Origin: Weissella hellenica
Lineage (GTDB): Bacteria; Bacillota; Bacilli; Lactobacillales; Lactobacillaceae
Length of the DNA stretch: 64,000 nt
NCBI RefSeq assembly: GCF_005405545.1
Contig: NZ_BJEG01000007.1
Span: 1 to 64,000 of the forward strand
Direction of reading: 5' to 3'
Shown one piece after another: positions 53,786-63,263 of this stretch. Under the pieces are notes generated by a model. That model did not search any database, was not told the origin of the DNA, and saw only the letters and a list, made by a program, of their open reading frames with translations. The translations under genes and the position numbers were made by a program. Positions within the stretch are counted from its first letter, which is position 1. The number at the start of each line of letters is the position of its first letter.

Positions 53786-53893
53786 TATTTTCAATATAGA
53801 CAGGTAGTCAAACCTTAAGTTTTGATTGCCAAGATATTAAGATGTGGTATTATTATGGTATTCTCAGGGATATTAGTAACAAGGAGGAATCTC

Positions 53894-54913
53894 GTGAGTC
53901 GCGAAATTATTGCAGTTTTAGGTGCCGGTTCTTGGGGAACCGCTTTGGCAAATGTAGCCGCTGAAAATGGTCATATTGTCCGTTTGTGGAGTCATCGTGC
54001 TGAACAAGTTGATGAGATTAACGAAACACATCGTAATACAAAATATCTTGGTGAACACCCAATTAATGAAGGTGTCATCGCAGTTGCTGATATGAAGCAA
54101 GTAGTTGCAGATGCCGATCTGGTGTTGAGTGTTGTACCAACTAAGGCGACACGTGAAGTTGCGCGACAGTTAGTTACAATTTTAAAGGAAACTAACCATA
54201 AAGTTGTTGTTATGGCAGCAACTAAGGGTATCGAACCAGTCACTTATAAGCGGATATCTGAAATGCTTGCCGAAGAAATTCCATGTAAATACTTAGGCGG
54301 ATTGGGTATTATCGCTGGTCCCTCGCATGCTGAAGGGGTTATCAAGCACGATCCAACGCTAATAACGGCAGTCAGTTCCGATTTAGCGGTTGCTAAATAC
54401 GTACAGAATGTATTGAGCAATCAAATTTTCCGTGTTTATACCAACACAGATGTGGTGGGATCAGAAATCGGAGCAGCTCTTAAAAATGTGATTGCTATCG
54501 GAGCCGGTGCGTTGGAAAGCTTAGGATATGATGCTAATGCTAAAGCGGCATTGTTTACAAGAGGATTAGCTGAGATTAGTCGTCTTGGGCAGGCTTTTGG
54601 TGCAAATCCAATTACATTTATGGGCTTGGCTGGTGTTGGAGACTTGTTTGCAACGGCAACATCAGTATATTCACGTAATTATCGCGCAGGTGTGCAATTG
54701 GGCCAAGGAAAGCAGCTAAGCGATGTTGTGGCTGATATGGGGATGGTTATTGAAGGCATTTCAACAACCAAAGTTGCGCATGAACTAGCACAAAAGAAAC
54801 ATGTTGAAATGCCAATTACTTCAGCTATGTATCGTGTTATTTATGATAATGAAGATGTTAAAAATGTTATGCAGTTATTAATGGGACGGCCAGTCTCACA
54901 AGAAGGGAAGTAA
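53894..54913 (+). CDS. gpsA: Glycerol-3-phosphate dehydrogenase [NAD(P)+]
   Basis: 339 residues. It reduces dihydroxyacetone phosphate to sn-glycerol-3-phosphate for phospholipids. NAD loop VLGAGSWGTALA at the N-terminus, AGPSHAEGV and the catalytic Lys in GSEIGAALKNVIAIGAG. GTG 53894 with AAGGAGG 6 nt upstream is the start; in-frame ATGs at 53822 and later lie upstream of that site. In lactobacilli lgt usually separates hprK and gpsA; it is absent here. Confidence 0.95.
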   Translation: MSREIIAVLGAGSWGTALANVAAENGHIVRLWSHRAEQVDEINETHRNTKYLGEHPINEGVIAVADMKQVVADADLVLSVVPTKATREVARQLVTILKETNHKVVVMAATKGIEPVTYKRISEMLAEEIPCKYLGGLGIIAGPSHAEGVIKHDPTLITAVSSDLAVAKYVQNVLSNQIFRVYTNTDVVGSEIGAALKNVIAIGAGALESLGYDANAKAALFTRGLAEISRLGQAFGANPITFMGLAGVGDLFATATSVYSRNYRAGVQLGQGKQLSDVVADMGMVIEGISTTKVAHELAQKKHVEMPITSAMYRVIYDNEDVKNVMQLLMGRPVSQEGK

Positions 54914-54920
54914 TTAAATC

Positions 54921-55796
54921 ATGAAACCAGTACGTAAAGCAATTATTCCAGCCGCAGGATTAGGAACACGTTTTTTGCCAGCGACTAAGGCATTAGCAAA
55001 AGAAATGTTGCCAATCGTTGATAAGCCAACTATTCAATTTATTATTGAAGAGGCATTAGCTTCAGGAATTGAAGATATTGTGATTGTTGATGGTAAGTCA
55101 AAGCGTTCTATCGAAGATCACTTTGATTCAAATCCTGAGTTGGAGAATAACTTACGTGATAAGGGTAAGGACGAGTTGTTGAAGATTGTTGAAGAAACAA
55201 CAGATATTAACTTGTACTTTATTCGTCAATCACATCCACGCGGTTTGGGGGATGCTGTTTTGACTGCTAAGTCATTTATTGGGGACGAACCATTTGTTGT
55301 TATGCTAGGTGATGATTTGATGCATGATGATGAACCACTAACAAAGCAATTGATTGACCGTTATAATACAACAGGTGAGTCAACCTTAGCCGTTATGAAG
55401 GTGCCACATGATCAAGTTTCTGAATATGGTGTTATTGCACCTGAAAAGGAAGTTGCTGATGGACTTCACCAAGTTAATAGCTTTGTGGAGAAGCCAAAGC
55501 CTGAAGATGCACCATCAGATTTGGCTATCATTGGCCGTTATCTATTAACACCTGAAATTTTTGAAGAGTTGGAAAACACAAAGCCTGGTAAAGGTAATGA
55601 AATCCAATTAACGGATGCAATTGATACGTTAAACAAGCGTCAACATGTTTATGCGCATGAATTTAAGGGTGACCGTTATGATATTGGATCAAAGATTGGT
55701 TTTTTGACAACTAATATTGAATTTGGTTTGAAGCACCCACAAACAGCTGAGGCTTTGAAGCGCTACATTAAAGATTTGGCTAATAAATTAGATTAA
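54921..55796 (+). CDS. galU: UTP-glucose-1-phosphate uridylyltransferase
   Basis: 291 residues. It makes UDP-glucose for cell-surface polysaccharides and teichoic/glycolipid synthesis. [21 protein letters not shown] is the nucleotide-binding signature; VMLGDDLM and [26 protein letters not shown] follow. It starts 8 nt after gpsA, so it is co-transcribed. A terminator follows. Confidence 0.97.
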   Translation: MKPVRKAIIPAAGLGTRFLPATKALAKEMLPIVDKPTIQFIIEEALASGIEDIVIVDGKSKRSIEDHFDSNPELENNLRDKGKDELLKIVEETTDINLYFIRQSHPRGLGDAVLTAKSFIGDEPFVVMLGDDLMHDDEPLTKQLIDRYNTTGESTLAVMKVPHDQVSEYGVIAPEKEVADGLHQVNSFVEKPKPEDAPSDLAIIGRYLLTPEIFEELENTKPGKGNEIQLTDAIDTLNKRQHVYAHEFKGDRYDIGSKIGFLTTNIEFGLKHPQTAEALKRYIKDLANKLD

Positions 55797-55810
55797 TTTG
55801 AAAAAATAAC

Positions 55811-55855
55811 AATGAAACTGTTGGTATGATAAAAATACTTACAGTTTCATTTTTA
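55811..55855 (+). terminator. Intrinsic terminator of hprK-gpsA-galU
   Basis: AATGAAACTGT pairs with ACAGTTTCATT, T5. Confidence 0.9.
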
Positions 55856-55963
55856 TTAACAAAAAGTAAGCAAACGGCTTGCTTTCTGTTTAAAAGAAGG
55901 TAAAATGTAGTAGAAGTAATTAGGAAATAGTAAAATAAAGTATTTGAAGATGGAGGTGTTGTT

Positions 55964-56917
55964 ATGGCTCAACATTATGACACAATAATTTTAGGTGCAG
56001 GACCTGGTGGTATGACGGCGGCAACGTATGCATCGCGTGCAAATCTTTCTGTATTGATGATTGATCGCGGTATTTATGGTGGTCAAATGAATAATACAGC
56101 TGAAGTAGAAAACTACCCTGGTTTTAGTAGTATTTTAGGCCCTGACTTAGCCGAAAATATGTATAAATCTTCAACACAATTTGGTGCAGAATATGCTTTT
56201 GGAACAGTTCTGCATGTTCAAGCACAAGCAGATGGTTCATGGCATGTGGTAACTGATATGGATGAGTACACGAGTAATACGGTTATCGTTGCAACTGGTT
56301 CTGATTATAAAAAATTAGCAGTTCCTGGTGAAGATACCTATGCTGGTCGTGGTGTATCATACTGTGCAGTATGTGATGGGGCATTTTTCCGTAATCAACA
56401 TGTCATTGTTGTTGGTGGTGGTGACTCAGCCGTGGAAGAAGCAACTTACTTGGCCGGCTTAGCTGATAAAGTGACCGTTTTCCACCGTCGTGATAAGTTA
56501 CGTGCACAACAAATCTTGCAAGACCGTGCATTTGCCAACGAAAAAATTGAATTTGTTTGGAATACTGAAGTTGAAGAGATTTTAGGTGATGATAAAAAAG
56601 TTACTGGGGTTCGTGTTCATAATAATGTGACGGACGAAGTTTATAATGTTGATGCTGCTGGCGTGTTTATCTATGTGGGTGTATTGCCAGTATCACAAGT
56701 TGTGGCTGATTTAGGTGTCACAAATGAACAAGGCTGGATTGAAACTAATGAGCGTATGGAAACAGCGCGTCCGGGTATGTTTGCACTGGGTGATGTTCGT
56801 GATAAGGAACTACGTCAAATTACCACTGCTGTAGGTGATGCTGCCGTAGCTGGTCAAAATGTCTTTTCATATAACGAAGAATTTAAGTTAAAGCAGCAAA
56901 AGGCAGCAAAGGCATAA
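55964..56917 (+). CDS. trxB: Thioredoxin reductase
   Basis: 317 residues. FAD motif GAGPGGMTAATYASRA, redox-active CAVCDGAFF near 137, NADPH motif VVGGGDSAVEEATYLA, and the C-terminal FAD motif GMFALGDVRDKELRQITTAVGDAA. GATGGAGGTG precedes the ATG. Placed after galU as in many lactobacilli, but with its own promoter region and terminator. Confidence 0.97.
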   Translation: MAQHYDTIILGAGPGGMTAATYASRANLSVLMIDRGIYGGQMNNTAEVENYPGFSSILGPDLAENMYKSSTQFGAEYAFGTVLHVQAQADGSWHVVTDMDEYTSNTVIVATGSDYKKLAVPGEDTYAGRGVSYCAVCDGAFFRNQHVIVVGGGDSAVEEATYLAGLADKVTVFHRRDKLRAQQILQDRAFANEKIEFVWNTEVEEILGDDKKVTGVRVHNNVTDEVYNVDAAGVFIYVGVLPVSQVVADLGVTNEQGWIETNERMETARPGMFALGDVRDKELRQITTAVGDAAVAGQNVFSYNEEFKLKQQKAAKA

Positions 56918-56969
56918 TTGGGTATACTTACCAATTATGCGAGGTTATTGAAAATCTTTGGTATCACTT

Positions 56970-57002
56970 GGCTGGAACATAATTTTTGTTCCAGTCTTTT
57001 TT
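56970..57002 (+). terminator. Intrinsic terminator of trxB
   Basis: CTGGAACA pairs with TGTTCCAG, then TCTTTTTT. Confidence 0.9.
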
Positions 57003-57025
57003 AGATAATACAGGAGAATAACACG

Positions 57026-57643
57026 ATGACAACCTTTTATTTTGTACGACATGGGCAAACGTTAGCGAACGCAAGCGGTTTAAAACAAGGCCAAATTAAT
57101 ACTGAAAATACAGTGTTAAATGAAACGGGAATACAACAAGTTACACGGTTAGCAGAGCATTTTAATTTGGGTTTTGCACAACATTTAGTAGCTAGTCCAT
57201 TGAATAGAACGCAACAAACAGCGATACTATTAAATAAAACAGCCCAATTACCATTACATACTGATGAAAGATTATTAGAAATTTCGTATGGTCAATGGGA
57301 TGGTAAAAGTAATCAGAAACTAATGACTGAATATCCGGATGTGTTTGATGACAATATGCATGATGTTTTGCCAGAATATGTTAAATATGCAACTGACGGC
57401 GAAACATTTGAACAGGTCGTTGAACGTGTACAGAATTTTTTAGATGAGATGACAAAAACTTATCCAAACGATAATCTTGTGGTAGTCACGCATGGCTTTA
57501 CGATTAAGGCAGTAATAATGGCCGTTTTTGGGGTTACGACATCAACCATACATTTACCAGAGCCGGACAATGCTAGTATGACAAAATTGACACAGACGAC
57601 TGATGGTCAACAGTATCTGCATTTCTTTAATCAACACTATTAA
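57026..57643 (+). CDS. Histidine phosphatase family protein (phosphoglycerate-mutase-like)
   Basis: 205 residues. Phosphohistidine motif FVRHGQTLAN with the catalytic His near 8, the SPLNRTQQTA arginine motif, the acid residue region LLEISYGQWDGK, and the second His in VVVTHGFT. A general phosphatase or cofactor-dependent mutase-like enzyme; substrate unknown. ACAGGAGAA precedes the ATG. Confidence 0.9.
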   Translation: MTTFYFVRHGQTLANASGLKQGQINTENTVLNETGIQQVTRLAEHFNLGFAQHLVASPLNRTQQTAILLNKTAQLPLHTDERLLEISYGQWDGKSNQKLMTEYPDVFDDNMHDVLPEYVKYATDGETFEQVVERVQNFLDEMTKTYPNDNLVVVTHGFTIKAVIMAVFGVTTSTIHLPEPDNASMTKLTQTTDGQQYLHFFNQHY

Positions 57644-57731
57644 TGAAATGTAATTTTTATTAAAAATTAATGTTTTTTTTGGTTTGTACAAGTATAATAG
57701 CGTGTAATAGTATTTAGGAGGAAATCAAAGT

Positions 57732-58703
57732 ATGGCGCAAGGCGTAAAAATTGTTGCCTCATCTCATTATGTACCCGAAGATATTGTCACCAATGATGAT
57801 TTGGCAACAATTATGGATACAAATGACGAATGGATTCAAACACATACGGGTATTAAGACTAGACATGTATCTCTTCAAGGAGAAAATACTTCAGACTTAG
57901 CAACTAAGGCAGCGCAACAAGCACTTGAACAAACGTTACTTACGCCAGACGACATTGACTTGATTATTGTGACAACGTTTACGCCAGATGGACTAGCACC
58001 ATCTACCGCAGCGTTAGTCCAAAGAAACTTACAAGCAAAAAATGCGTGGGCATATGATATATCAACCGCTTGTGCAGGATTTGTGTTTGGCTTAAGTACT
58101 GCCGATAAATTTTTGAAAGCCAATGCAGGTAAACATGCTTTAGTTATTTCAGCTGAAGTTAATTCTAAAATGATGGACTTTAATGACCGAACGTCTGCTG
58201 TATTCTTTGGGGATGGCGCAGCTGCCTTTATTTTAGAAGCTTCATCAGAAAGTCTTGTAATTGCTGAGAAAATGCAGACGATTGGTAATTCAAAAGTAGT
58301 TCATTCTGGGTTAATTGCACCGTTAAATGAAATATCTGCAAATAATTACCCTAAAACATCTGCTTTCCATCAAGAAGGGCGTCAGGTATTTAGTGAAGTA
58401 GAACGCTTAATTCCAGCGCACATTAATGACTTATTGCAACAAAATGATTTAACGCCAGATGACATTGACTATTTTATTCCTCATCAAGCAAATTTGCGGA
58501 TTATTGAAATGTTGGCTAAAAAATTAAATCAACCAATGAATAAATTTGTTACAAACGTAACCAAATATGGGAATACATCATCAGCTGGAATTGCCATGGC
58601 CTTAGATGAACTAAGACATCAAGTGCCTTTGCAAGGCAAGAAAGTGCTATTAACTGGATTTGGTGCTGGTTTTACTTATGGAAGTATCTTGTGTCAATTT
58701 TAA
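57732..58703 (+). CDS. fabH: 3-oxoacyl-[ACP] synthase III
   Basis: 323 residues. It starts fatty-acid synthesis by condensing acetyl-CoA with malonyl-ACP. The catalytic triad is intact: Cys in DISTACAGFVFGL near 112, His in IPHQANLRIIE and Asn in TKYGNTSSAGIAMAL. It stands apart from a fab gene cluster. TTAGGAGGAAA precedes the ATG. Confidence 0.95.
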   Translation: MAQGVKIVASSHYVPEDIVTNDDLATIMDTNDEWIQTHTGIKTRHVSLQGENTSDLATKAAQQALEQTLLTPDDIDLIIVTTFTPDGLAPSTAALVQRNLQAKNAWAYDISTACAGFVFGLSTADKFLKANAGKHALVISAEVNSKMMDFNDRTSAVFFGDGAAAFILEASSESLVIAEKMQTIGNSKVVHSGLIAPLNEISANNYPKTSAFHQEGRQVFSEVERLIPAHINDLLQQNDLTPDDIDYFIPHQANLRIIEMLAKKLNQPMNKFVTNVTKYGNTSSAGIAMALDELRHQVPLQGKKVLLTGFGAGFTYGSILCQF

Positions 58704-58735
58704 AATTAACGGTATAATATAGGTGAGGAGGCCAA

Positions 58736-58921
58736 ATGGATTATAATCAGATGTTAGATCAGCTTAGATCAGGTGAATTAAATCAATTTATAGTCACTGC
58801 AAAAGAGTTTTCAGATTTCTATAATGTTTGGCGTGACTACCCATATCAAAATGCAATTACTGCTACTGCTGAACGAGGTGGTATTATCACGTATACAGCA
58901 AAAAATGACGAAGCATCATAG
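58736..58921 (+). CDS. Small conserved-looking protein after fabH
   Basis: 61 residues, soluble and acidic (MDYNQMLDQLRSGELNQFIV ... RGGIITYTAKNDEAS). GAGGAGG lies 5-6 nt before the ATG, and a TATAAT-like sequence precedes it. An N-terminal helix pair followed by a beta hairpin is suggested by pattern. Function unknown; perhaps co-expressed with fabH. Confidence 0.72.
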   Translation: MDYNQMLDQLRSGELNQFIVTAKEFSDFYNVWRDYPYQNAITATAERGGIITYTAKNDEAS

Positions 58922-58970
58922 AATTAAATTTATTGATAAATATAACTCAATGGATATTTATGAAAAAAAT

Positions 58971-59009
58971 ATGTAAGCGCTTGCGATTGTATTTAATACC
59001 TGATAAAAT
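58971..59009 (+). promoter_or_regulatory. ptsHI promoter with cre box
   Basis: ATGTAAGCGCTTGCGA (58971-58986) fits the CcpA cre consensus with one end mismatch and overlaps the -35 TTGCGA (58981-58986); 17 bp later is TAAAAT (59004-59009). A leader of about 95 nt follows. Confidence 0.75.
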
Positions 59010-59104
59010 GTTTATAGAGGTTAGTTGAAAATAGATTGTTGAAAGTATTGATTCACTAAGCCCATTTCTAGAAATAATATTTAAATTTAGAGGAGATTAT
59101 CACC

Positions 59105-59371
59105 ATGGAATTACGCGAATTTCACATTGTAGCCGAAACTGGTATCCACGCACGTCCAGCAACTTTGTTGGTACAAGCAGCTTCAAAGTTTTCATCAAAC
59201 GTTACCTTGTCATACCAAGGTAAAGACGTAAACTTGAAGTCAATTATGGGTGTTATGTCATTGGGTGTTGGTCAAAATGCTGACGTTAAGATCTCTGCAG
59301 AAGGTGATGACGAGGCTGATGCCTTGGCAGCTATTGCAGAAACAATGTCAACTGAAGGTTTGACTGATTAA
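59105..59371 (+). CDS. ptsH: HPr phosphocarrier protein
   Basis: 88 residues. His15 in [12 protein letters not shown] is the PEP-dependent phosphorylation site; Ser46 in [13 protein letters not shown] is the HprK regulatory site. Central component of PTS sugar uptake and of catabolite repression. TAGAGGAG precedes the ATG; codon use is that of a highly expressed gene. Followed by ptsI. Confidence 0.98.
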   Translation: MELREFHIVAETGIHARPATLLVQAASKFSSNVTLSYQGKDVNLKSIMGVMSLGVGQNADVKISAEGDDEADALAAIAETMSTEGLTD

Positions 59372-59409
59372 TTTGTAATTAAATAAACAGATTCAAAGGG
59401 AACAGAGTA

Positions 59410-61137
59410 ATGACTAAAAAAATTACAGGAATTGCTGCATCTAATGGTGTTGCAATTGCAAAAGCATATAAGCTTGTTGACCCGGATCTGTCTTTTGAGA
59501 CTCGCACAATCGACGATGCTCAAGGTGAAAAAGACCGCATAAATGCGGCCTTTTTGGCATCTAAGGCAGATTTGGAAACAATTCGTACTAAAGCTGAAGC
59601 GTCAATGGGGGCTGATGAAGCTGAAGTATTTACTGCACATATTATGGTATTAGAGGATCCAGAACTTCTAAGTAGTATCAATGACAAAATTGATACTGAC
59701 AAGACAAATGCTGAAGCAGCACTAAAAGCTGTTACTGATATGTATATTGGTATGTTTGAAGCTATGGCAGATGATAATCCATACATGGCTGAACGGGCAG
59801 CTGACATTCGTGACGTGACAAAACGCATTTTGAGTCACTTGCTAGGTAAAGAATTGCCAAATCCAGCGTTGATTAATGAAGAAGTCATAGTTGTTTCACA
59901 TGATATGACGCCTTCGGATACGGCTCAACTTGATCGTCGTTATGTTAAAGGATTCATTACTGATGTTGGTGGCCGTACTGCACATGCAGCTATTATGGCA
60001 CGGACACTTGAAATTCCGGCAATTGTAGGATCTGATCTGGCCACAAAAGAAATTTCAGAAGGTGAAACCGTAATTTTGGATGGTTTAGATGGTGTTGCTT
60101 TAGTTGAACCGTCTGCATCAGAAATTGAGTCATACCAACAAAAAGGTAACGAATATGCTGCTAAAAAAGTAGAATGGGCTAAGTTGAAGAATGAAAAGTC
60201 TGTTTCTGCTGATGGCAAAGAATTCGTGCTTGGTGCTAACATTGGGACACCTAAAGACCTTGATGGCGTTATTGAAAATGGTGCTGAAGGAATTGGTTTG
60301 TATCGTACAGAATTTTTGTACATGGACTCTGCTGAATTACCAACTGAAGAAGAGCAATTTGAGTCATACAAAAAAGTGCTTGAAAGTATGGATGGTAAAC
60401 CCGTAACGGTTCGTACAATGGATATTGGTGGAGATAAGCATTTGCCTTATTTACCATTACCTGAAGAGGAAAATCCATTTATGGGTTATCGGGCCATTCG
60501 TATTTCATTGGATCGTGATGATATTTTCCGTACACAACTACGTGCGTTATTGCGCGCATCTGTTTATGGTCAATTATGGATTATGTTCCCAATGGTAGCG
60601 ACAGTACCTGAATTCCGTGCAGCTCGTGATATTTTCAACGAAGAAAAAGCAAAGCTAGTTGAAGAAGGAGTTGCCGTTTCAGATGATATCAAATTAGGTA
60701 TTATGATTGAAATTCCAGCAGCTGCAGTTTTGGCTGATAAATTTGCTCAGGAAGTGGACTTTTTCTCAATCGGAACGAATGATTTGATTGGTTATTCAAT
60801 GGCTGCGGATCGTGGTAATGATCGTGTATCATACCTATATCAACCATATAATCCATCAATTTTACGTTTGGTTAAGAATGTGATTGATTCTGCCCACAAG
60901 TATGGCAAGTTTGCAGCTATGTGTGGTGAAATGGCGGGTGATCCGATTGCTGTACCCTTGTTAGTTGGTATGGGATTGGATGAATTCTCGATGTCAGCAA
61001 CATCAATTTTGCAAGCTCGTTCATTGATGAAGAAACTAGATACACAAGAAATGGCTAAGTTAGCTGATCAGGCTGTTGATTCTGAAACTAATGATGAAGT
61101 CATTGCTTTAGTACAAGCTAATGTCTCAGTGGACTAG
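59410..61137 (+). CDS. ptsI: PTS enzyme I (PEP-protein phosphotransferase)
   Basis: 575 residues. It transfers phosphate from PEP to HPr. The phosphorylated His lies in [22 protein letters not shown]; the PEP-binding TIM barrel shows [26 protein letters not shown] and [20 protein letters not shown], with the Cys in [12 protein letters not shown]. 38 nt after ptsH in the same operon. Confidence 0.98.
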   Translation: MTKKITGIAASNGVAIAKAYKLVDPDLSFETRTIDDAQGEKDRINAAFLASKADLETIRTKAEASMGADEAEVFTAHIMVLEDPELLSSINDKIDTDKTNAEAALKAVTDMYIGMFEAMADDNPYMAERAADIRDVTKRILSHLLGKELPNPALINEEVIVVSHDMTPSDTAQLDRRYVKGFITDVGGRTAHAAIMARTLEIPAIVGSDLATKEISEGETVILDGLDGVALVEPSASEIESYQQKGNEYAAKKVEWAKLKNEKSVSADGKEFVLGANIGTPKDLDGVIENGAEGIGLYRTEFLYMDSAELPTEEEQFESYKKVLESMDGKPVTVRTMDIGGDKHLPYLPLPEEENPFMGYRAIRISLDRDDIFRTQLRALLRASVYGQLWIMFPMVATVPEFRAARDIFNEEKAKLVEEGVAVSDDIKLGIMIEIPAAAVLADKFAQEVDFFSIGTNDLIGYSMAADRGNDRVSYLYQPYNPSILRLVKNVIDSAHKYGKFAAMCGEMAGDPIAVPLLVGMGLDEFSMSATSILQARSLMKKLDTQEMAKLADQAVDSETNDEVIALVQANVSVD

Positions 61138-61151
61138 TTAATATAATATTT

Positions 61152-61188
61152 AATGGAGATTATCTGAAATAACAGATAATCTCCATTT
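61152..61188 (+). terminator. Intrinsic terminator of ptsHI
   Basis: Perfect stem AATGGAGATTATCTG / CAGATAATCTCCATT, T5. Confidence 0.94.
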
Positions 61189-61342
61189 TTAATTAGCGAT
61201 AATTTTAAATTTTGATAAGATTCTGTTATCGGTAACATATCCTAACCCGATATGCTTATTTATATATGCATAAACTAACAAATTGTATTTATAATAGATT
61301 TTTACATGATAATTTTATTATAAAAAGTTCAAATAAGATAAA

Positions 61343-61356
61343 TGAAAGCGGTTACT
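61343..61356 (+). promoter_or_regulatory. cre box upstream of the alpha-glucosidase gene
   Basis: TGAAAGCGGTTACT matches the CcpA cre consensus; about 80 nt before the start codon. The rest of 61190-61435 shows AT-rich sequence without other clear elements. Confidence 0.6.
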
Positions 61357-61435
61357 TTTATTGTAATTATATTATTGAATATTTAATAAGTCTCCTATAA
61401 GCTAAAGTCATTAATAAATAACTGGGGGATTTATA

Positions 61436-63115
61436 ATGAATACAAAATGGTGGCAAAATGAGGTTGTGTATCAGGTTTATCCGCGTTCTTTTCAGGATAC
61501 CAATCATGATGGTATTGGTGATATCCAAGGAATGATTAATCATTTGGATTATATTAAAGATTTAGGTGTCACAATGATTTGGGTATCTCCAATCTATAAA
61601 TCGCCAATGGTTGATATGGGATACGATATTGCTGATTATCAAGATATCGATCCACAATTTGGTACGTTAGAGGATTTTAAGAAATTCTTGATGGAAGCTA
61701 AAAAAAGAGATATTAAGGTAATAATGGATTTGGTCATAAACCATACATCTGATCAACATCAATGGTTTATTGATGCATTAGCAAATTCTGATAGCGAGTA
61801 TCGTGACTATTATATTTTTAAGCAAACCAATGATAGTGAAGTTCCAAATAATTGGCGCAGTATTTTTGGTGGCTCTACGTGGGAGCCCGTACCTGGAGAA
61901 CCAGGAACGTATTATTTCCATACATTTGCACCTCAGCAGCCAGATTTAAATTGGGAAAATCCAAAGCTAAGACAAGAAATTTATAAAATGATTAACTGGT
62001 GGCTAGATATGGGTGTTGCTGGTTTCCGTGTTGATGCGATTACGCACTTAAAGAAGGATTTGGACTGGGCAAGTCTACCCGCTGATGGGGTTGATGGTCT
62101 TGTTTCGGTTGTTAAAAAGGGACAAAATCGTCCAGGTATTGACTTATTTTTGAGTGAATTAAAAACGGAAACCTTTGATAAATATGATGCCTTAACAGTG
62201 GGAGAGGCATATGGTGTTCCGGATAGCGATCTTGGAAAATACGTCGGGCCTGATGGTTATTTTTCAGCTATTTTTGATTTTTCATATATGAATATTGATG
62301 TTTAAAATCCTGATGAGTGGTACCGCGGTCGCAGTAATTGGCGTGTTAAAGATTTACGCCAAGCAATGTTTAACGCACAACAAACAGCAATTGATATTAA
62401 AGGTACATTGGCTAATGTTTTGGAGAACCATGATCAACCACGAGTGCTCTCAAAATTGGTGCCAAATAAGGCATATCAAACTTCACAGACAGCCAAAGCA
62501 TTAGCAACAATGTATTATTTCTTGCCAGGATTACCTTTTATTTATCAGGGGCAAGAATTAGGAATGAAAAATTTTGAACGGCAAGATATTGCAGAATTTA
62601 ACGATGTGTCATCGATTAATAATTATCATGAAGCATTAGAGGTGGGTTATTCAAAGGAATCAGCTTTAGCTTCAATAAATGCAAAATCACGAGATAATGC
62701 ACGAACGCCTATGCAATGGAATGCTTCTGAGTTTGGTGGCTTTTCAGACACTACCCCCTGGTTAAAGATGGGAAATGATCGTCAAGGTATTAATGTTTCT
62801 GATGAACAGACAGATAATTCATCAGTATTACATTATTATCAAAAATTAGGACAAATTCGCCATGATGAAATTTGGGAAAAACTTGCAGTGTCGGGTGCGT
62901 TTACGCCATTGACGTCATTACCTGATACCGTGATTGGATATCAACGAACATTAGGACAACAAGTTTTGACGATATTGATAAACTTATCACCAAATAAAGC
63001 ACGCTTTGGGTTGTTACAACCAGGTAAACAACTTGTGACTGTTGGGGATATTGTGATAAATCAACATCGCGTCACAATGTCAGGATACAGTGCAATAGTG
63101 CTTGGTATCAAATGA
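61436..63115 (+). pseudogene. malL: Oligo-1,6-glucosidase / alpha-glucosidase (GH13) with an in-frame TAA
   Basis: The whole frame would encode 559 residues, the usual size of GH13_31 alpha-glucosidases. WWQNEVVYQVYPRSFQD at the start, DLVINHTSDQHQWF, nucleophile Asp in GVAGFRVDAITH and the acid/base Glu in LTVGEAYG all lie before codon 290, which is TAA (62303-62305). The same frame continues with NPDEWYRGRSNW and reaches the third catalytic Asp in LENHDQPRVLS and the C-terminal beta domain. The truncated 289-residue product lacks the Asp and part of the barrel and should be inactive. Relatives have Lys near this position, so AAA to TAA is one explanation. GGGGG precedes the ATG. Confidence 0.88.
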
Positions 63116-63263
63116 ATATTATGAATATATAAGCAAAAAACACGTTTGAAATGAATGATTTTGCATTTTTTAATGAGTTGCTATATTTAGTTTGAGTGTA
63201 AATAGTTCTGCACAACTATGCGTGGTATAATTGGTTTTAGTATAATGAGGGATGGTAATAAAG

